Shown: piece after piece, positions 18,901-27,795 of the stretch | Numbering within the stretch: position 1 is the stretch's first letter | Layout of the letters: the number at the start of each line of letters is the position of its first letter | From: Pedobacter sp. HDW13 | Lineage (GTDB): Bacteria > Bacteroidota > Bacteroidia > Sphingobacteriales > Sphingobacteriaceae | Direction of reading: 5' to 3' | NCBI RefSeq assembly: GCF_011303555.1 | Contig: NZ_CP049868.1 | Span: 2,418,001-2,482,000 of the forward strand | DNA length: 64,000 nucleotides | Notes under the pieces: generated by a model | Databases searched by the model: none | Told to the model about the DNA's origin: nothing | Seen by the model: the letters and a program-made list of their open reading frames with translations, nothing else | Program-made: the position numbers and the translations under genes

Positions 18901-19062
18901 ACAGTTAATTTAAGCGGACGGAATTTAGCTTCCTGGGATAATTACAAAGGTTATGATCCCGAGGTGAACGCAGGAGGACAATCGACAATTTTAAGGAATA
19001 TCGATTTTGGCTCAGTGCCAATTCCACGTACCTTTTCTATTGGTTTACAGGCAAGGTTCTAA
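15934..19062 (+). CDS. SusC/RagA-family TonB-linked outer membrane transporter (first pair)
   Basis: An ATG at 15934 gives a good signal peptide (SKLFVILMIPFLLLLF, ending AQAQ), and an upstream in-frame ATG at 15871 would add 21 odd residues, so I prefer 15934 (1042 residues). A carboxypeptidase-D-like domain (YTISGKVTDAANSDPIPGA onward) is followed by a TonB-box-like LDEVIVTGTS, a plug with VRLRGISSVNSSSEPLYIIDG, and a 22-strand barrel ending GLQARF. It imports an oligosaccharide or glycopeptide across the outer membrane with its SusD partner, whose gene follows after 10 bases. No glycoside hydrolase lies within the pair. The adjacent anmK and nagB suggest amino-sugar substrates, by context only. 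Confidence 0.92.
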   Translation: MEKSYLKWLSKLFVILMIPFLLLLFTGMAQAQSKRYTISGKVTDAANSDPIPGAVVKILNTTLATSTDANGAYNFSVDLNPGKYQLQFSYVGYKSSLQSVDLGANDKVQVSVKLSGDAVGLDEVIVTGTSQGTTRKQLGSYVSTVKGDDLNKAPSGNALASLQGKTPGAQISQNSGDPAGGISVRLRGISSVNSSSEPLYIIDGVIINNSTTRVTNTSGNYDNINNGIQVGSLGQNRMVDISPADIDHIEVLNGAAAAAIYGSRANAGVIQIFTKRGKSGEPQVSFNTSLTISELRKQIEVNQAPIKFGGSVDAQTQDILTPTLTNTTAVTRYNYQDYIFRTGVGTDNSVSVSGGNDNTKFYTSAGYFANQGIIKNTNFRRMNFRANLDQKINNWAKITAGFNYIHSDANEKPDGNSFFSPMNSVTIIGNFHDLFTRDASGNLKSVGERGRVNPVSVIEDIKQRQFTNRIIANAGIKLTPVKNLTIDYTMGVDNSIQNGTTYIPPFAYNVSTGFYGGGPTLDPSLNGYASAANATTTLFNNELNFTYDAKISDALSSTTQLGGSFQYQKDLFSLLNGRGLAPFVQTVNGASTILTNNDNRSEFSISGAYLQQNFKYKDHLFVTGAVRVDQSTVFGENNRTQFYPKANVSYVLSSADYWKNLGVSSWWNALKFRAAYGESGNLTGIGAYDRFNVYTPGAITSKTSLTSSSILANTGVKPERQKELEIGTDMSFFNNRLGLTFSWYDKRVKDVLLNVIVAPTIGYSSVLDNIGGTLKNKGIELMLTGVPVKTTDFTWTATLIYNRNRNKIVGSGAQRLIATNAGAPVSITDGYPVGVFYGTFFARNSDGSLLTNALGIPQTELGKQLTSTTYDPQRTNGQPSGAVLRKVLGDPNPDYTGSLVNDFTYKKLSLHIQLDAVQGGDIWNADWRTRQGVGNGKVTEAEDLGQLPRGYVAGVYNVEEWRIDDGSFVKLREISLSYNIGKVKFVKDLTVNLSGRNLASWDNYKGYDPEVNAGGQSTILRNIDFGSVPIPRTFSIGLQARF

Positions 19063-19072
19063 TTTTAAAATA

Positions 19073-20371
19073 ATGGTTATGAAAAATTTAAGACAAAAAT
19101 ATACGCTTTACACATTTTTTTTAGGATTGGTTGCCTTATCTGCTTGCAAAAAGGACTATCTCAATCCTAATGCACCTGTTGCTGAAGATGTAATGACTTC
19201 ATCAAGGGCGCTAACCGGAGTAACCACGGGACTCCAAAAAAGTATTTCGACAACCCGCGCAGGCCTTCTATATGCCTCAATAACTCTAAACGGAATTACT
19301 ACAAATGAGCTAATTTCTATCAATACCGGAAATACTTCTGAGGAAAGATTAATGGCTGGAGGAGTTCAGGTTGATGGTACCAATAGCGTAGTGCTGAATG
19401 TCTGGACAGCGGCAAACAAGGTTATCTTTGATGCTGATAACGTGATCAACAACGCAGCCAATTTAGCTGATAAAAATTATGCTGCCGGTTTAATTGCTCA
19501 TGCCAGCATTTTTAAGGCTATGGCTTTAGGTAATTTATCTGAATATTGGGAAAAAGTGCCAGCAGGCATAGGCCAGAATATTGGTTTTATTACCCGGGTA
19601 GAAGGTTTTAACAAAGCGATTGCAACCATTGAGAATGCACAAGCCGTCATTGCAGCAAACCCAATCAGCTCAACTTTTTTAGGTAATGTTCCAGCAGGAG
19701 TAGATATTCCGAATACGCTGAATGCTCTAAAAGCCAGGTATGCGCTATTTGCGGGTAATTACACGCTTGCTTTAAGTGCGGCTAATGCGGTTGACCTCAT
19801 TAAAACTTCTTTATTCAACTATGATGCCCAGAATTTGAATTCCATTTTTGAAGTTGCTACTTCCACTAATAATGTGGTTCAGCCAAAAAATATCAACCTT
19901 GGGCAAACAGGTGCATTTGTGCCCGATGCAGGTGATTTGCGCATTCCATTTTATACTACAATTAACACAACAGTGCGTATTAAAGGATTTGCAGCAAGCA
20001 CCCTGGCGCCGTTTCCGCTTTATCTTCCTGGCGAGATGACTTTGATTAAAGCCGAAGCTTATGCCCGTCAGGCCACACCTAATCTGATTAGTGCATTAAC
20101 AGAGCTAAATAAAGTGGTTACGAAAACACCTGCTCAAGATCCTTTGGGAGTAGGTGCCGGATTGCTTCCTTTAACTGGGCCATATACCCAGCAGCAGCTA
20201 TTAGATCTCATTTACAAACACCGTTGCATTGAGCTGTTTATGTCGGGTTTAAAACTCGAAGATATGAGGCGGTTTAATCAGCCATTAGCAGATCGTAAAC
20301 GTAATTTCTTCCCTTATCCTTTTCCGGAGCGGGATAACAATACCAATACGCCAGCGGATCCCTCATTCTAA
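19073..20371 (+). CDS. SusD/RagB-family surface glycan-binding lipoprotein (first pair)
   Basis: The start is at 19073 or 19079 (MVMKNLRQ). An upstream in-frame start inside susC would give a nonsense N-terminus. The signal peptide ends in a lipobox (VALSAC), followed by KKDYLNPNAP, the typical SusD N-terminus. The rest is a TPR-rich SusD fold with a C-terminal YKHRCIELFMSGLKLEDMRRF. It caps the SusC barrel on the cell surface and binds substrate. At about 430 residues it is slightly short for the family. A bidirectional terminator separates it from the convergent DeoR gene. Confidence 0.9.
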   Translation: MVMKNLRQKYTLYTFFLGLVALSACKKDYLNPNAPVAEDVMTSSRALTGVTTGLQKSISTTRAGLLYASITLNGITTNELISINTGNTSEERLMAGGVQVDGTNSVVLNVWTAANKVIFDADNVINNAANLADKNYAAGLIAHASIFKAMALGNLSEYWEKVPAGIGQNIGFITRVEGFNKAIATIENAQAVIAANPISSTFLGNVPAGVDIPNTLNALKARYALFAGNYTLALSAANAVDLIKTSLFNYDAQNLNSIFEVATSTNNVVQPKNINLGQTGAFVPDAGDLRIPFYTTINTTVRIKGFAASTLAPFPLYLPGEMTLIKAEAYARQATPNLISALTELNKVVTKTPAQDPLGVGAGLLPLTGPYTQQQLLDLIYKHRCIELFMSGLKLEDMRRFNQPLADRKRNFFPYPFPERDNNTNTPADPSF

Positions 20372-20375
20372 TAAC

Positions 20376-20413
20376 GAAAAAAGCTTCCCTGACTAAACCA
20401 GGGAAGCTTTTTA
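20376..20413. terminator. Bidirectional terminator between susD and the DeoR gene
   Basis: AAAAAGCTTCCCTG pairs with CAGGGAAGCTTTTT (14 bp) around a short loop. A-tracts and T-tracts on both sides allow termination on either strand. The convergent layout fits. Confidence 0.85.
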
Positions 20414-21157
20414 TAAAATATTCAATTCCTTTTCACGATAACGCGAAAGCGATTCGTCATTAATATCCAGCTCAGTTACCAAATAACTGATACTTTCTAA
20501 GGGGCAAACCCTTAAGCGCAGGGCGATATCCAATTTTTCTGAAATACACAATACTGCAGTTCTTTTTGCACAGGCCAGCATGGCCTTCTTTAGCTGGTTA
20601 ATTTCCCAGTAAGTATCGGTTAAGCCTTCTTCAGGGTGGATTGCACTGGTTCCCATCAGGCATAAATCGGCTTTAATTTCTGAAAGCTGGGTAATCACCT
20701 GGCCGCCATAGGTAACCTGCGAGTTTTTAGAAAATAGGCCCCCAATTAAAATTACTTCAACATTGTTGTATTTAGCCAGCTCTACAGCAACCAGCGGGCT
20801 AATCGTAAAAAAAGTAGCTGATATGCCCTGGGGTAAGAGTTTTACCAATTCAAGTATTGTGGTACCGCCGCCCGTTAAAACCACCATGCCATCTTTAATC
20901 AGCTTGGCTGCCTTTTTTGCTATGATAATCTTGCTGTCGCGGGCGTAAACGGTACTATCATCAAAAGAGCTATGGTACGATTTGGATAGCGCACCGCCAT
21001 GCACTTTGTACAGCAGATTTTCATCCACCAGTTCCTGCAAATCCCTTCTAATAGTATCCTCCGAAACATTGAGCAGTTGAACCAGATCGGACGTGAGCAC
21101 GCGGTTGTGCAGGTTAATCTGGCGCATAATGAAATCATGGCGTTCTTTTTTCAGCAT
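20411..21157 (-). CDS. DeoR-family transcriptional regulator
   Basis: The 248-residue protein has an N-terminal DeoR helix-turn-helix (residues about 19-40, SDLVQLLNVSEDTIRRDLQE). A sugar-phosphate-sensing domain follows, with VHGGALSK, GGGTTILELVKLLP and LIGGLFSKNSQVTYGG. Such regulators normally repress sugar catabolic operons and release DNA on binding a phosphorylated sugar. The gene diverges from the second SusCD pair. The 230-base gap contains two groups of TGCGTGTTTG-like direct repeats phased at 10 bp, which are likely its operators. The effector is unknown; an amino-sugar phosphate is plausible from the neighbouring genes. Confidence 0.9.
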   Translation of the reverse strand: MLKKERHDFIMRQINLHNRVLTSDLVQLLNVSEDTIRRDLQELVDENLLYKVHGGALSKSYHSSFDDSTVYARDSKIIIAKKAAKLIKDGMVVLTGGGTTILELVKLLPQGISATFFTISPLVAVELAKYNNVEVILIGGLFSKNSQVTYGGQVITQLSEIKADLCLMGTSAIHPEEGLTDTYWEINQLKKAMLACAKRTAVLCISEKLDIALRLRVCPLESISYLVTELDINDESLSRYREKELNIL

Positions 21158-21211
21158 AAAATATGGTCTGGTTGAACGAAAGTATAAAAGATTTTTAAAT
21201 TTTCTAAATAT

Positions 21212-21240
21212 TGCGTGTTTGTGCGTGTTTGTGCGATTTA
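21212..21240. promoter_or_regulatory. Candidate DeoR operator, cluster 1
   Basis: TGCGTGTTTG at 21212 and at 21222, then TGCGATTTA at 21232, form direct repeats at an exact 10-bp period (one helical turn). The cluster lies 55 bases upstream of the DeoR start. Several DeoR-family repressors are known to bind direct repeats with this kind of period. Confidence 0.6.
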
Positions 21241-21315
21241 ATGTTGTTAGTTGCTGGTAAATAGTTTGTTAATTAGTTTTTTTATTCCAAAACATTTATG
21301 ATATTAGCAGTAAAA

Positions 21316-21335
21316 TGCGTTATTGTGCGTGTTTT
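21316..21335. promoter_or_regulatory. Candidate DeoR operator, cluster 2
   Basis: TGCGTTATTG at 21316 and TGCGTGTTTT at 21326 repeat the unit of cluster 1, again 10 bp apart. This cluster is 56 bases before the second susC start, where it could block that promoter. Confidence 0.55.
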
Positions 21336-21390
21336 GCTAACTAACTATAAACAACTAAACAAATCATTTCATTCCCTAAACTGGCAGTTT

Positions 21391-24300
21391 ATGAAAAAAA
21401 AGCTACTATTAATTTTTATTGGTACGTTTTTGTTGCTGGCTCATGCCATCGCGCAACAAATAACTATTGCAGGTAAGGTTACCTCGCCCGATGGGCCTAT
21501 ACCTGGTGTTTCTGTTCGGGTAAAGGGCAGCAATGTTGTTGCACAAACCAATGCACAAGGAAACTATGTTATTAAAGCATTAAAAACCGACGTACTTACT
21601 TATTCCTATGTGGGTTATGTAACCCAGGAGCGTGCGGTTGGCTCAAATACGGTTATTAACATTAGTCTTTCTGCCGATGCGGGTAACCTCAGTGAGGTGG
21701 TAGTAACAGCATTCGGTATAAAAAGATCTAAAGATGCGCTCGGTTACTCCGCGCAAACCTTAAAAGGTTCGGATATTGCCGATACACAACGCGATAACTT
21801 TTTAAATGCCTTACAAGGCCGTGTGGCTGGTGCAACCATTACGCCAACAACGGGTACACCAGGGGCATCTGCAACGATGATTATCCGTGGTGGTATTTCG
21901 TTGGATGGAGATAATCAGCCACTTTTCGTAGTAGATGGTTTGCCGATTTCTAACCGTACTTTTAGCGAGTACAATTTAGTGGGACAGGGAACCTTTAACC
22001 GCCAGAACGATTACGGAAACAGGGCAATGGATATAAATCCTGAAGAAATAGAATCGCTTACGGTTTTAAAAGGACCAGAGGCTTCAGCTTTATACGGAAC
22101 AGATGGTGCTTCGGGCGCTGTTGTAATTACTACAAAAAGAGCAAAAGCCGGTACCGCCCGCGTAACCTATAGTAACTCGTTCAGGCTAGAAAATACCTAT
22201 CGCTATCCAGAAGTACAAACTACTTATGGTGGTGGTGCCGGAGGTATTTTTGATGAAGAACAAAGAACACGTACTTTCTTTGGCGCGAAATACCCAGCCA
22301 ATAAAACGATGTACGATAATATCGGTAATTTTTATAAAACCGGTTTCACCCAAAAACATAATGCAACTATAGAGGGTGGAAGTGAGAAGCTTTCGGTGCG
22401 GACAACGGTAAGCTATACCGATCAGAAAGGTATCATTCCGGGAACGGCTTATAATACTATCAATGGTAAAATAAACGCCACTTCTAAAATCAGCGATAAA
22501 ATTAGCATGAATGCATCGCTAAACCTGATCTCTTCAAGAACTGATAAAACCTATAAGGGCGTAAGCAGCCCAATGTTAAGTGCTTTATCATGGCCGTTAA
22601 CAGATGATATGCGGAACTACCTGACCCCACTTGGCGAAAGAAGAACCATTACCGGAAGCTTAAGTGGCGAATTGGATAATCCATATTGGGGCGTAGAAAG
22701 AAACCCTAACTACGATAAAATGAACCGTGTGCTTGGAAATATAGGCTTTACCTATGCGCCAACCAACTGGTTAAGCATGCAGGGAACTGCTGGAGCAGAT
22801 ATATTTTCTCAGACCGGTCTTTCTGCCTACGATATCCAGTCGTACGAAGCAAATAGATCCGGAACCACCAATTCGGGCGGTGGTTTAAATACCTATAATG
22901 CCAACGAGCGATTGGTAACAGCCAATTTTGTAGCAACAGCTAAAAAAGATTTTGGAAAATTTAAGCCTGTAATCCGTGTAGGTACTGAGATTAAAGATGA
23001 TTCTTATCAGGTAAATGCACAGTTCGGTACACGTTTTTACCAGCCGAACTTTTTTAGCATGAACAATATCGATCCAACTACACAAAGGGTAGCTTATACC
23101 GATGAGCTAAAGCGTAAAGTTGGTGTTTTTGCCAATGCAGAGTTAGGTTACGATAATTTCTTGTATTTAACCCTGTCTGGTCGTCAGGATTTATCTTCAA
23201 CCCTGCCACAAAAGAATAATACTTTCTTTTACCCTGCCACATCATTAAGTTTTGTGTTTTCGAATTTGCAGGCCGTAAAAAGCTTAGAATGGTTGTCGTA
23301 CGGTAAATTAAGAGGCTCGTGGGGCCAATCAGGTAAAGATGCCAGAGTGGCTTACATTACCAACAATAAATTGGTTGCCCAACAAACTACAGGTGGTGGT
23401 TATGCATTGGATGTAAATATGGGTAATCCGGATTTAGAGGCCGAATTTACTACAGCAAAAGAGATTGGATTGGAATTGGGTTTCTTTAAAAACCGTTTAT
23501 CATTCGATTTTTCTTATTACCATAACCTGTCTGATAAGCAAATTACTGCACCACGCTTAAGTTATGCATCGGGTGCTGTTTTACAATATATCAATAGCGG
23601 AAAAATTAGGGTACACGGTTTCGAACTTTTGGTTAAAGGTACACCGGTTAAAACACAGAACTTTAGCTGGGATATTTCGGCAAATGCATCGAGGGCAAGA
23701 GGAAAAATCTTGTCGTTGCCTGCAAATCAGGATGTGTTTTATGTATCTGATAGCTGGTTGTTTGATAATGTTAGGGCTCAATATGCTGTGGGAACATCGA
23801 TTTCAGCTTTTGCGGGTATAGATTATTTGAGAAACAAAGATGGTCAGCTTTTAATCAATCCGGCAAACGGAATGCCGATTAAAGATGTTAATTTCACTCA
23901 AATGGGCGATCGCGCACCAGATATTATGGTGGGTTTAACCAACAGCTTTACCTATAAAAATTTCAACCTTTCGTTTTTGCTCGATTTGCGTAAAGGGGGC
24001 GATATTTACAACGCAACCGAGTTATACCTGTATGCAAGGGGTTTATCTAAGTTAAGTACAGATCGCGAGGTGCCAAGGATTATTGAAGGTGTAATGCGCG
24101 ATGGTTTGGAAAATTCGGCCAACCCAACCAAAAATAATGTGGTGGTAATTCCTTACATCACTACAAGTTATTACTCAACATTTTATAATACAGCCGATTT
24201 CTTAGAAAAAGATATCAGCTGGATCAGGCTGAAGGATGTGACCTTGAGCTACAACTTGCCAAAAAGCTTATTCCAAAACAGTAAAGTGATTAAGAGCGCC

Positions 24301-24471
24301 AATGTTTTCGTTACCGGAACAGATTTGTTGTTGATTACCAATTACAAAGGTGTAGATCCGTCGGTTAATGGTTTAAGTGCTGCATCGGGCGGTTTAGGCG
24401 GTACAGGGATCGATTTCGGTTCAGTTGGCTTGCCAAGAGGTTATAATTTAGGTGTGAAAATTGGTTTTTAA
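21391..24471 (+). CDS. SusC/RagA-family TonB-linked outer membrane transporter (second pair)
   Basis: An ATG at 21391 (MKKKLLLIFIGTFLLLAHA) begins a clear signal peptide, while an earlier in-frame ATG adds 31 unlikely residues. The product has about 1026 residues. Residues about 22-105 are a carboxypeptidase-D-like domain (ITIAGKVTSPDGPIPGVSV), then LSEVVVTAFGIKRSKDALGY, a plug with IRGGISLDGDNQPLFVVDG and a barrel ending NLGVKIGF. The GIKRSKDALGYS segment is common in SusC proteins paired with SusD-like_2 lipoproteins, as here. The SusD gene follows after 11 bases. The likely regulator is the divergent DeoR protein. Substrate unknown. Confidence 0.92.
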   Translation: MKKKLLLIFIGTFLLLAHAIAQQITIAGKVTSPDGPIPGVSVRVKGSNVVAQTNAQGNYVIKALKTDVLTYSYVGYVTQERAVGSNTVINISLSADAGNLSEVVVTAFGIKRSKDALGYSAQTLKGSDIADTQRDNFLNALQGRVAGATITPTTGTPGASATMIIRGGISLDGDNQPLFVVDGLPISNRTFSEYNLVGQGTFNRQNDYGNRAMDINPEEIESLTVLKGPEASALYGTDGASGAVVITTKRAKAGTARVTYSNSFRLENTYRYPEVQTTYGGGAGGIFDEEQRTRTFFGAKYPANKTMYDNIGNFYKTGFTQKHNATIEGGSEKLSVRTTVSYTDQKGIIPGTAYNTINGKINATSKISDKISMNASLNLISSRTDKTYKGVSSPMLSALSWPLTDDMRNYLTPLGERRTITGSLSGELDNPYWGVERNPNYDKMNRVLGNIGFTYAPTNWLSMQGTAGADIFSQTGLSAYDIQSYEANRSGTTNSGGGLNTYNANERLVTANFVATAKKDFGKFKPVIRVGTEIKDDSYQVNAQFGTRFYQPNFFSMNNIDPTTQRVAYTDELKRKVGVFANAELGYDNFLYLTLSGRQDLSSTLPQKNNTFFYPATSLSFVFSNLQAVKSLEWLSYGKLRGSWGQSGKDARVAYITNNKLVAQQTTGGGYALDVNMGNPDLEAEFTTAKEIGLELGFFKNRLSFDFSYYHNLSDKQITAPRLSYASGAVLQYINSGKIRVHGFELLVKGTPVKTQNFSWDISANASRARGKILSLPANQDVFYVSDSWLFDNVRAQYAVGTSISAFAGIDYLRNKDGQLLINPANGMPIKDVNFTQMGDRAPDIMVGLTNSFTYKNFNLSFLLDLRKGGDIYNATELYLYARGLSKLSTDREVPRIIEGVMRDGLENSANPTKNNVVVIPYITTSYYSTFYNTADFLEKDISWIRLKDVTLSYNLPKSLFQNSKVIKSANVFVTGTDLLLITNYKGVDPSVNGLSAASGGLGGTGIDFGSVGLPRGYNLGVKIGF

Positions 24472-24482
24472 AGATTAAAGAG

Positions 24483-26036
24483 ATGAAAAAGATATATTTA
24501 TTATCAGTTTTTGCTTCGCTGGTAATTGCGTCGGGATGTAAAAAGTACCTGGATGTGAATACAGATCCTGCAACGCCGCAAGAAGTATCGAGCAAAACAT
24601 TAACCCCTCCTTTGTTTGCACAAATGGAAAGAGGTATACAATTCGATTCGAGGTATTTAGGTGGATTAATCCAATATTTTGGTGGGGCTGTAAATGTGGG
24701 AGAACAACATGGCTGGATTGCTGGCAGCGATGCCATGGGCGAAATTTGGAGGACTAATTATTTTGGCTTAGGAGCTAACTTAAACCTGATTATCAAAGAT
24801 TCTGAAGCTAAGCAGGAATGGAATTATGTAGGTATGGCACAAGCATTAAAGGCATGGAGCTGGCAAACCACTACCGATTACCATGGCGAAATTATTTTAA
24901 AGCAGGCATTTGATGTAGATCGTTATGTTTACGATTACGATACCCAACCCGAGGTTTATGCAGAGGTGGTTAGATTAGCCAATGCTTCGATTGCCAATTT
25001 TAGCAGAACAGATGGTGCAGGAACAGTAGTGAAGTTTGGTCCGGCCGATTTGATTTACGCAGGCGATAATGCCAAATGGATTAAGTTCAATTACGGTATC
25101 CTGGCTCGAAATGCCAACAACCTGGTGAATAAGGCTACTTACGATCCGGCTAAAGTAATTGAGTATGTTGATAAATCGTTAGCCGGTAATGCCGATAATT
25201 TTATTGTACCTAATACCGGTACAACGGCTATTAATGGTAACTTTTTTGGTCCTTTAAGGGCAAATTTAGGTGCATACCGCCAAACGGCTATAATTGTGGC
25301 TTTGCTTGATGGTACCACCTTTGCTGTTGCCAACACACCTCTGGTTATCGATCCGCGCCGCAACAACATGATTACAGCATCGCAGGATGGTATATTTAGA
25401 GGTACGGCACCTTATACTGCTGACGCCGGAACTGCAGTTGCCAAGAACCAGATTCCTAATCCATGGGGATCGTTGGGATCTGCCAACCCCGGACCAAACC
25501 AGGGTAAATATCTGTTTAAAGATAATGCAGGTTTCCCGATTATGACTTACACCGAAATGCAGTTTATTAAAGCTGAAGCAGCCTTTAGAAAAGGAGATTT
25601 TCCTTTGGCTTATACCGCCTATATTAATGGGGTTACTTCAAGTATCGATTTTGTTAGCGCTTTGGGCACGGCCATAACTGCCACTGAAAAAGCAGCATAT
25701 CTGGCAAGTACATCTGTAAAACAAAGCGCAGCTACTTTAACTTTAAAAGATATTATGCTGCAAAAATACCTGGCCCTTTATGGCTACGGTTTTGTAGAAA
25801 CCTGGTGCGATTTAAGGAAGTTTAACTACAACGTTGGCGATGCAGCCGGATATAATCCTTATGTGAATGTTTACCGGTTTCCATCAAGCTTTTACGTAGA
25901 TAATGGAGGCAAGCCTGCGCAACGCTATCGCCCACGTTACAACTCCGAATACCTATGGAACATAGAGGCATTAAAGAAAATCGGAGCCGATAAGAGCGAT
26001 TATCACACCTACAAAATGTGGTTTTCTCAACCGTAA
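24483..26036 (+). CDS. SusD-like surface lipoprotein (SusD-like_2 type, second pair)
   Basis: The 517-residue protein begins MKKIYLLSVFASLVIASGC, a lipoprotein signal, and continues KKYLDVNTDPATPQEV, the recognisable start of the SusD-like_2 group. MTYTEMQFIKAEAAFRKGD and YGFVETWCDLRKFNY are typical C-terminal segments. It is the surface-exposed binding partner of the SusC protein encoded 11 bases upstream. The length fits the family. A DUF4397 lipoprotein gene follows 23 bases downstream and probably belongs to the same operon. Confidence 0.9.
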   Translation: MKKIYLLSVFASLVIASGCKKYLDVNTDPATPQEVSSKTLTPPLFAQMERGIQFDSRYLGGLIQYFGGAVNVGEQHGWIAGSDAMGEIWRTNYFGLGANLNLIIKDSEAKQEWNYVGMAQALKAWSWQTTTDYHGEIILKQAFDVDRYVYDYDTQPEVYAEVVRLANASIANFSRTDGAGTVVKFGPADLIYAGDNAKWIKFNYGILARNANNLVNKATYDPAKVIEYVDKSLAGNADNFIVPNTGTTAINGNFFGPLRANLGAYRQTAIIVALLDGTTFAVANTPLVIDPRRNNMITASQDGIFRGTAPYTADAGTAVAKNQIPNPWGSLGSANPGPNQGKYLFKDNAGFPIMTYTEMQFIKAEAAFRKGDFPLAYTAYINGVTSSIDFVSALGTAITATEKAAYLASTSVKQSAATLTLKDIMLQKYLALYGYGFVETWCDLRKFNYNVGDAAGYNPYVNVYRFPSSFYVDNGGKPAQRYRPRYNSEYLWNIEALKKIGADKSDYHTYKMWFSQP

Positions 26037-26059
26037 TTTCACTATTTATCAAAAGAAAA

Positions 26060-26800
26060 ATGAAAAAAATATTATATTTTATTGCGGTTAGTATCGGATT
26101 ATTTGCCGCATGTAAAAAGGGCGAGCTTGTAGAAAATACAGCATATGAAAAGATAGCCCCAGCCGATCCTAAGTACTCTTATCTTAAAATTCTAAATTTA
26201 AGCCCGGCGAGCCCGGCATTAACCTTTTATATGGATGGCGCTAAATTTTCGTCCGCGCTTTCTACACTAGGAACTGAAAATGCTGGTTATGCATATAATG
26301 GATTATTTCCGGATTTGGGATATGCAGTTACTGCCCCGGGCTCACGAGTTTTAACCGGTAAAATACTTTCGACAGCTGCTGCAGATGCAAATTTAGAGGT
26401 TTTTAATACAACAATTACACCAGAAGCAGGTAAATACTACACGATATATACTGCCGGACAATATAACACTACAACTAAAAAAATTCCTGCATCATTAATG
26501 GTAGAGGATAGTAGGCCTGGTTTAGATACATCGAAGATTTTTGTTCGAATGCTTAATTTAGCTGCAGGTAGCCCAAATTTGGATCTTGTTAAAGATGTAG
26601 CTACCGGAACTAAAATTATATCAAATGTAGCTTACGGAACGGTTACAACCTGGACAGAAATACCAAGTTTAGGACCTGGAATAAGTCCGTCAATAAAGCT
26701 TTTTATTAATCCAGCTGGCACTACTACACCATTGCTTGCAGCAGGTTCAACTTTCGTGTTAACAAAGGGCAGAGCATATACCATATATGCTAGGGGATAA
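26060..26800 (+). CDS. DUF4397-type lipoprotein
   Basis: An ATG at 26060 gives MKKILYFIAVSIGLFAAC, a lipoprotein signal followed by KKGELVEN. The product has 246 residues. The body contains two similar beta-rich modules, the first starting YLKILNLSPASPALTFYMDG and the second with VRMLNLAAGSPNLDLV, the repeated pattern seen in DUF4397 proteins. It is probably surface-exposed and co-transcribed with the preceding SusCD genes, perhaps as an extra surface binding protein. No catalytic motif is visible. A strong hairpin follows downstream. Confidence 0.75.
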   Translation: MKKILYFIAVSIGLFAACKKGELVENTAYEKIAPADPKYSYLKILNLSPASPALTFYMDGAKFSSALSTLGTENAGYAYNGLFPDLGYAVTAPGSRVLTGKILSTAAADANLEVFNTTITPEAGKYYTIYTAGQYNTTTKKIPASLMVEDSRPGLDTSKIFVRMLNLAAGSPNLDLVKDVATGTKIISNVAYGTVTTWTEIPSLGPGISPSIKLFINPAGTTTPLLAAGSTFVLTKGRAYTIYARG

Positions 26801-26889
26801 TAGGAAATGCGACCTATCCATTTGCAGCAACATTTTATACTACCTTCTATTAAAGTCGGGTTACCGCAATAGCTGGAGAAACATAAAAT

Positions 26890-26921
26890 AAAAGGGCGAT
26901 ATGTCAAATATCGCCCTTTTA
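26890..26921. terminator. Bidirectional terminator
   Basis: AAAAGGGCGATAT and ATATCGCCCTTTT form a perfect 13-bp stem with loop GTCAA. A and T tracts flank it. It lies between the DUF4397 gene and the convergent outer-membrane barrel gene. Confidence 0.9.
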
Positions 26922-26945
26922 TCGTTTAAGAGTTCTGTTAAATCA

Positions 26946-27544
26946 TTACAAAATCTTAAACCCTAAACTCAATTGGAAAAGATTAGGTTTCTGGCTATAC
27001 TTTTCACTTTTACTGATGTTCGATAAACCAGCTTCGTAACGTAAATCAACAGAAATACTGCCTACATCAACACCTGCACCAGCCTGTAAGCCCAATGCTT
27101 GGTTTTTGTAATTGCCAAAATCTGTTGCTTGTTGGTAAGCCGAGCTAAAAGTCGAATTTTCATCCAGTATGAATGAAATTACCGGACCGGCCATTAAACG
27201 GAAGTTTAAGTTTTTAGCCCCGAATTTTGTTCCTAATAATACCGGAACATCCAGTGTCGTAAATTTTACTTTTCCTTCAGCTGCAACTTCGGTTCCATTG
27301 TCTTTAAAGCTGATAAATTTGTTGCCTTTGCTGCCAATGTAAGCCTCTGGCTGTACATAAAAACTGGCGCCACCAATGCGTGCCCATGCACCGATTTGGT
27401 AGCCCAAACGGTTTTCCTGGCTTGCGAAATCCGAATTTAACTTAGCTAAATTTACACCTGCTTTAACCCCAGGTTAAAGGTTTGTGCCTTTGCTGCTGCC
27501 CAACCCAAGGTCAGGAAAACAATAGAGAAGATGATCTTTTTCAT
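26946..27544 (-). pseudogene. Outer membrane beta-barrel protein (PorT family-like), frameshifted
   Basis: A signal peptide starts at 27544 (MKKIIFSIVFLTLGWAAAKA, then QTFNLG), but that frame ends at a TAA after LKQV. The next frame continues at once with GVKAGVNLAKLNSDFASQEN, the conserved start of Bacteroidetes outer-membrane beta-barrel proteins, and runs through GYQIGAWARIGG and repeated amphipathic strands to the final FQLSLGFKIL. One more C in the plus-strand CCCC run at 27467-27470 would give an intact protein of about 199 residues. As it stands the gene is broken; a sequencing error is likely. A terminator separates it from the DUF4397 gene. Confidence 0.8.
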
Positions 27545-27769
27545 TTTAGTTTAATTTTTAAGGTTATAAAATCAAAAACTTGCTTGTATGCATATTAAAG
27601 GTGTTTTTTGCACTTATGGCTTCTTTTTTAAAATTGCATACCGTAGTTTTTGTTCCGGGTTAGCTTTTATAACGCCGTTTTAACACAATTATCGTGCAAG
27701 AATTTTTCGCGAATGTCTGTTTTTTTTGTCAGATCACATAAAAAGGTATTAACCTGAACAAATATTTTT

Positions 27770-27777
27770 TACTTTTG
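27770..27777 (+). promoter_or_regulatory. Candidate -7 box of the small gene at 27796
   Basis: TACTTTTG matches TAnnTTTG exactly, 18 bases before the start codon. The -33 region at 19 bp (ATTA) is weak, so this is a moderate call. Confidence 0.45.
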
Positions 27778-27795
27778 CATCAAATAAAATATGCC

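Noticed and set aside
19007..19072. Start of the first susD gene inside susC
   Set aside because: The extra 22 residues do not resemble a signal peptide, while MVMKNLRQ from 19073 does.
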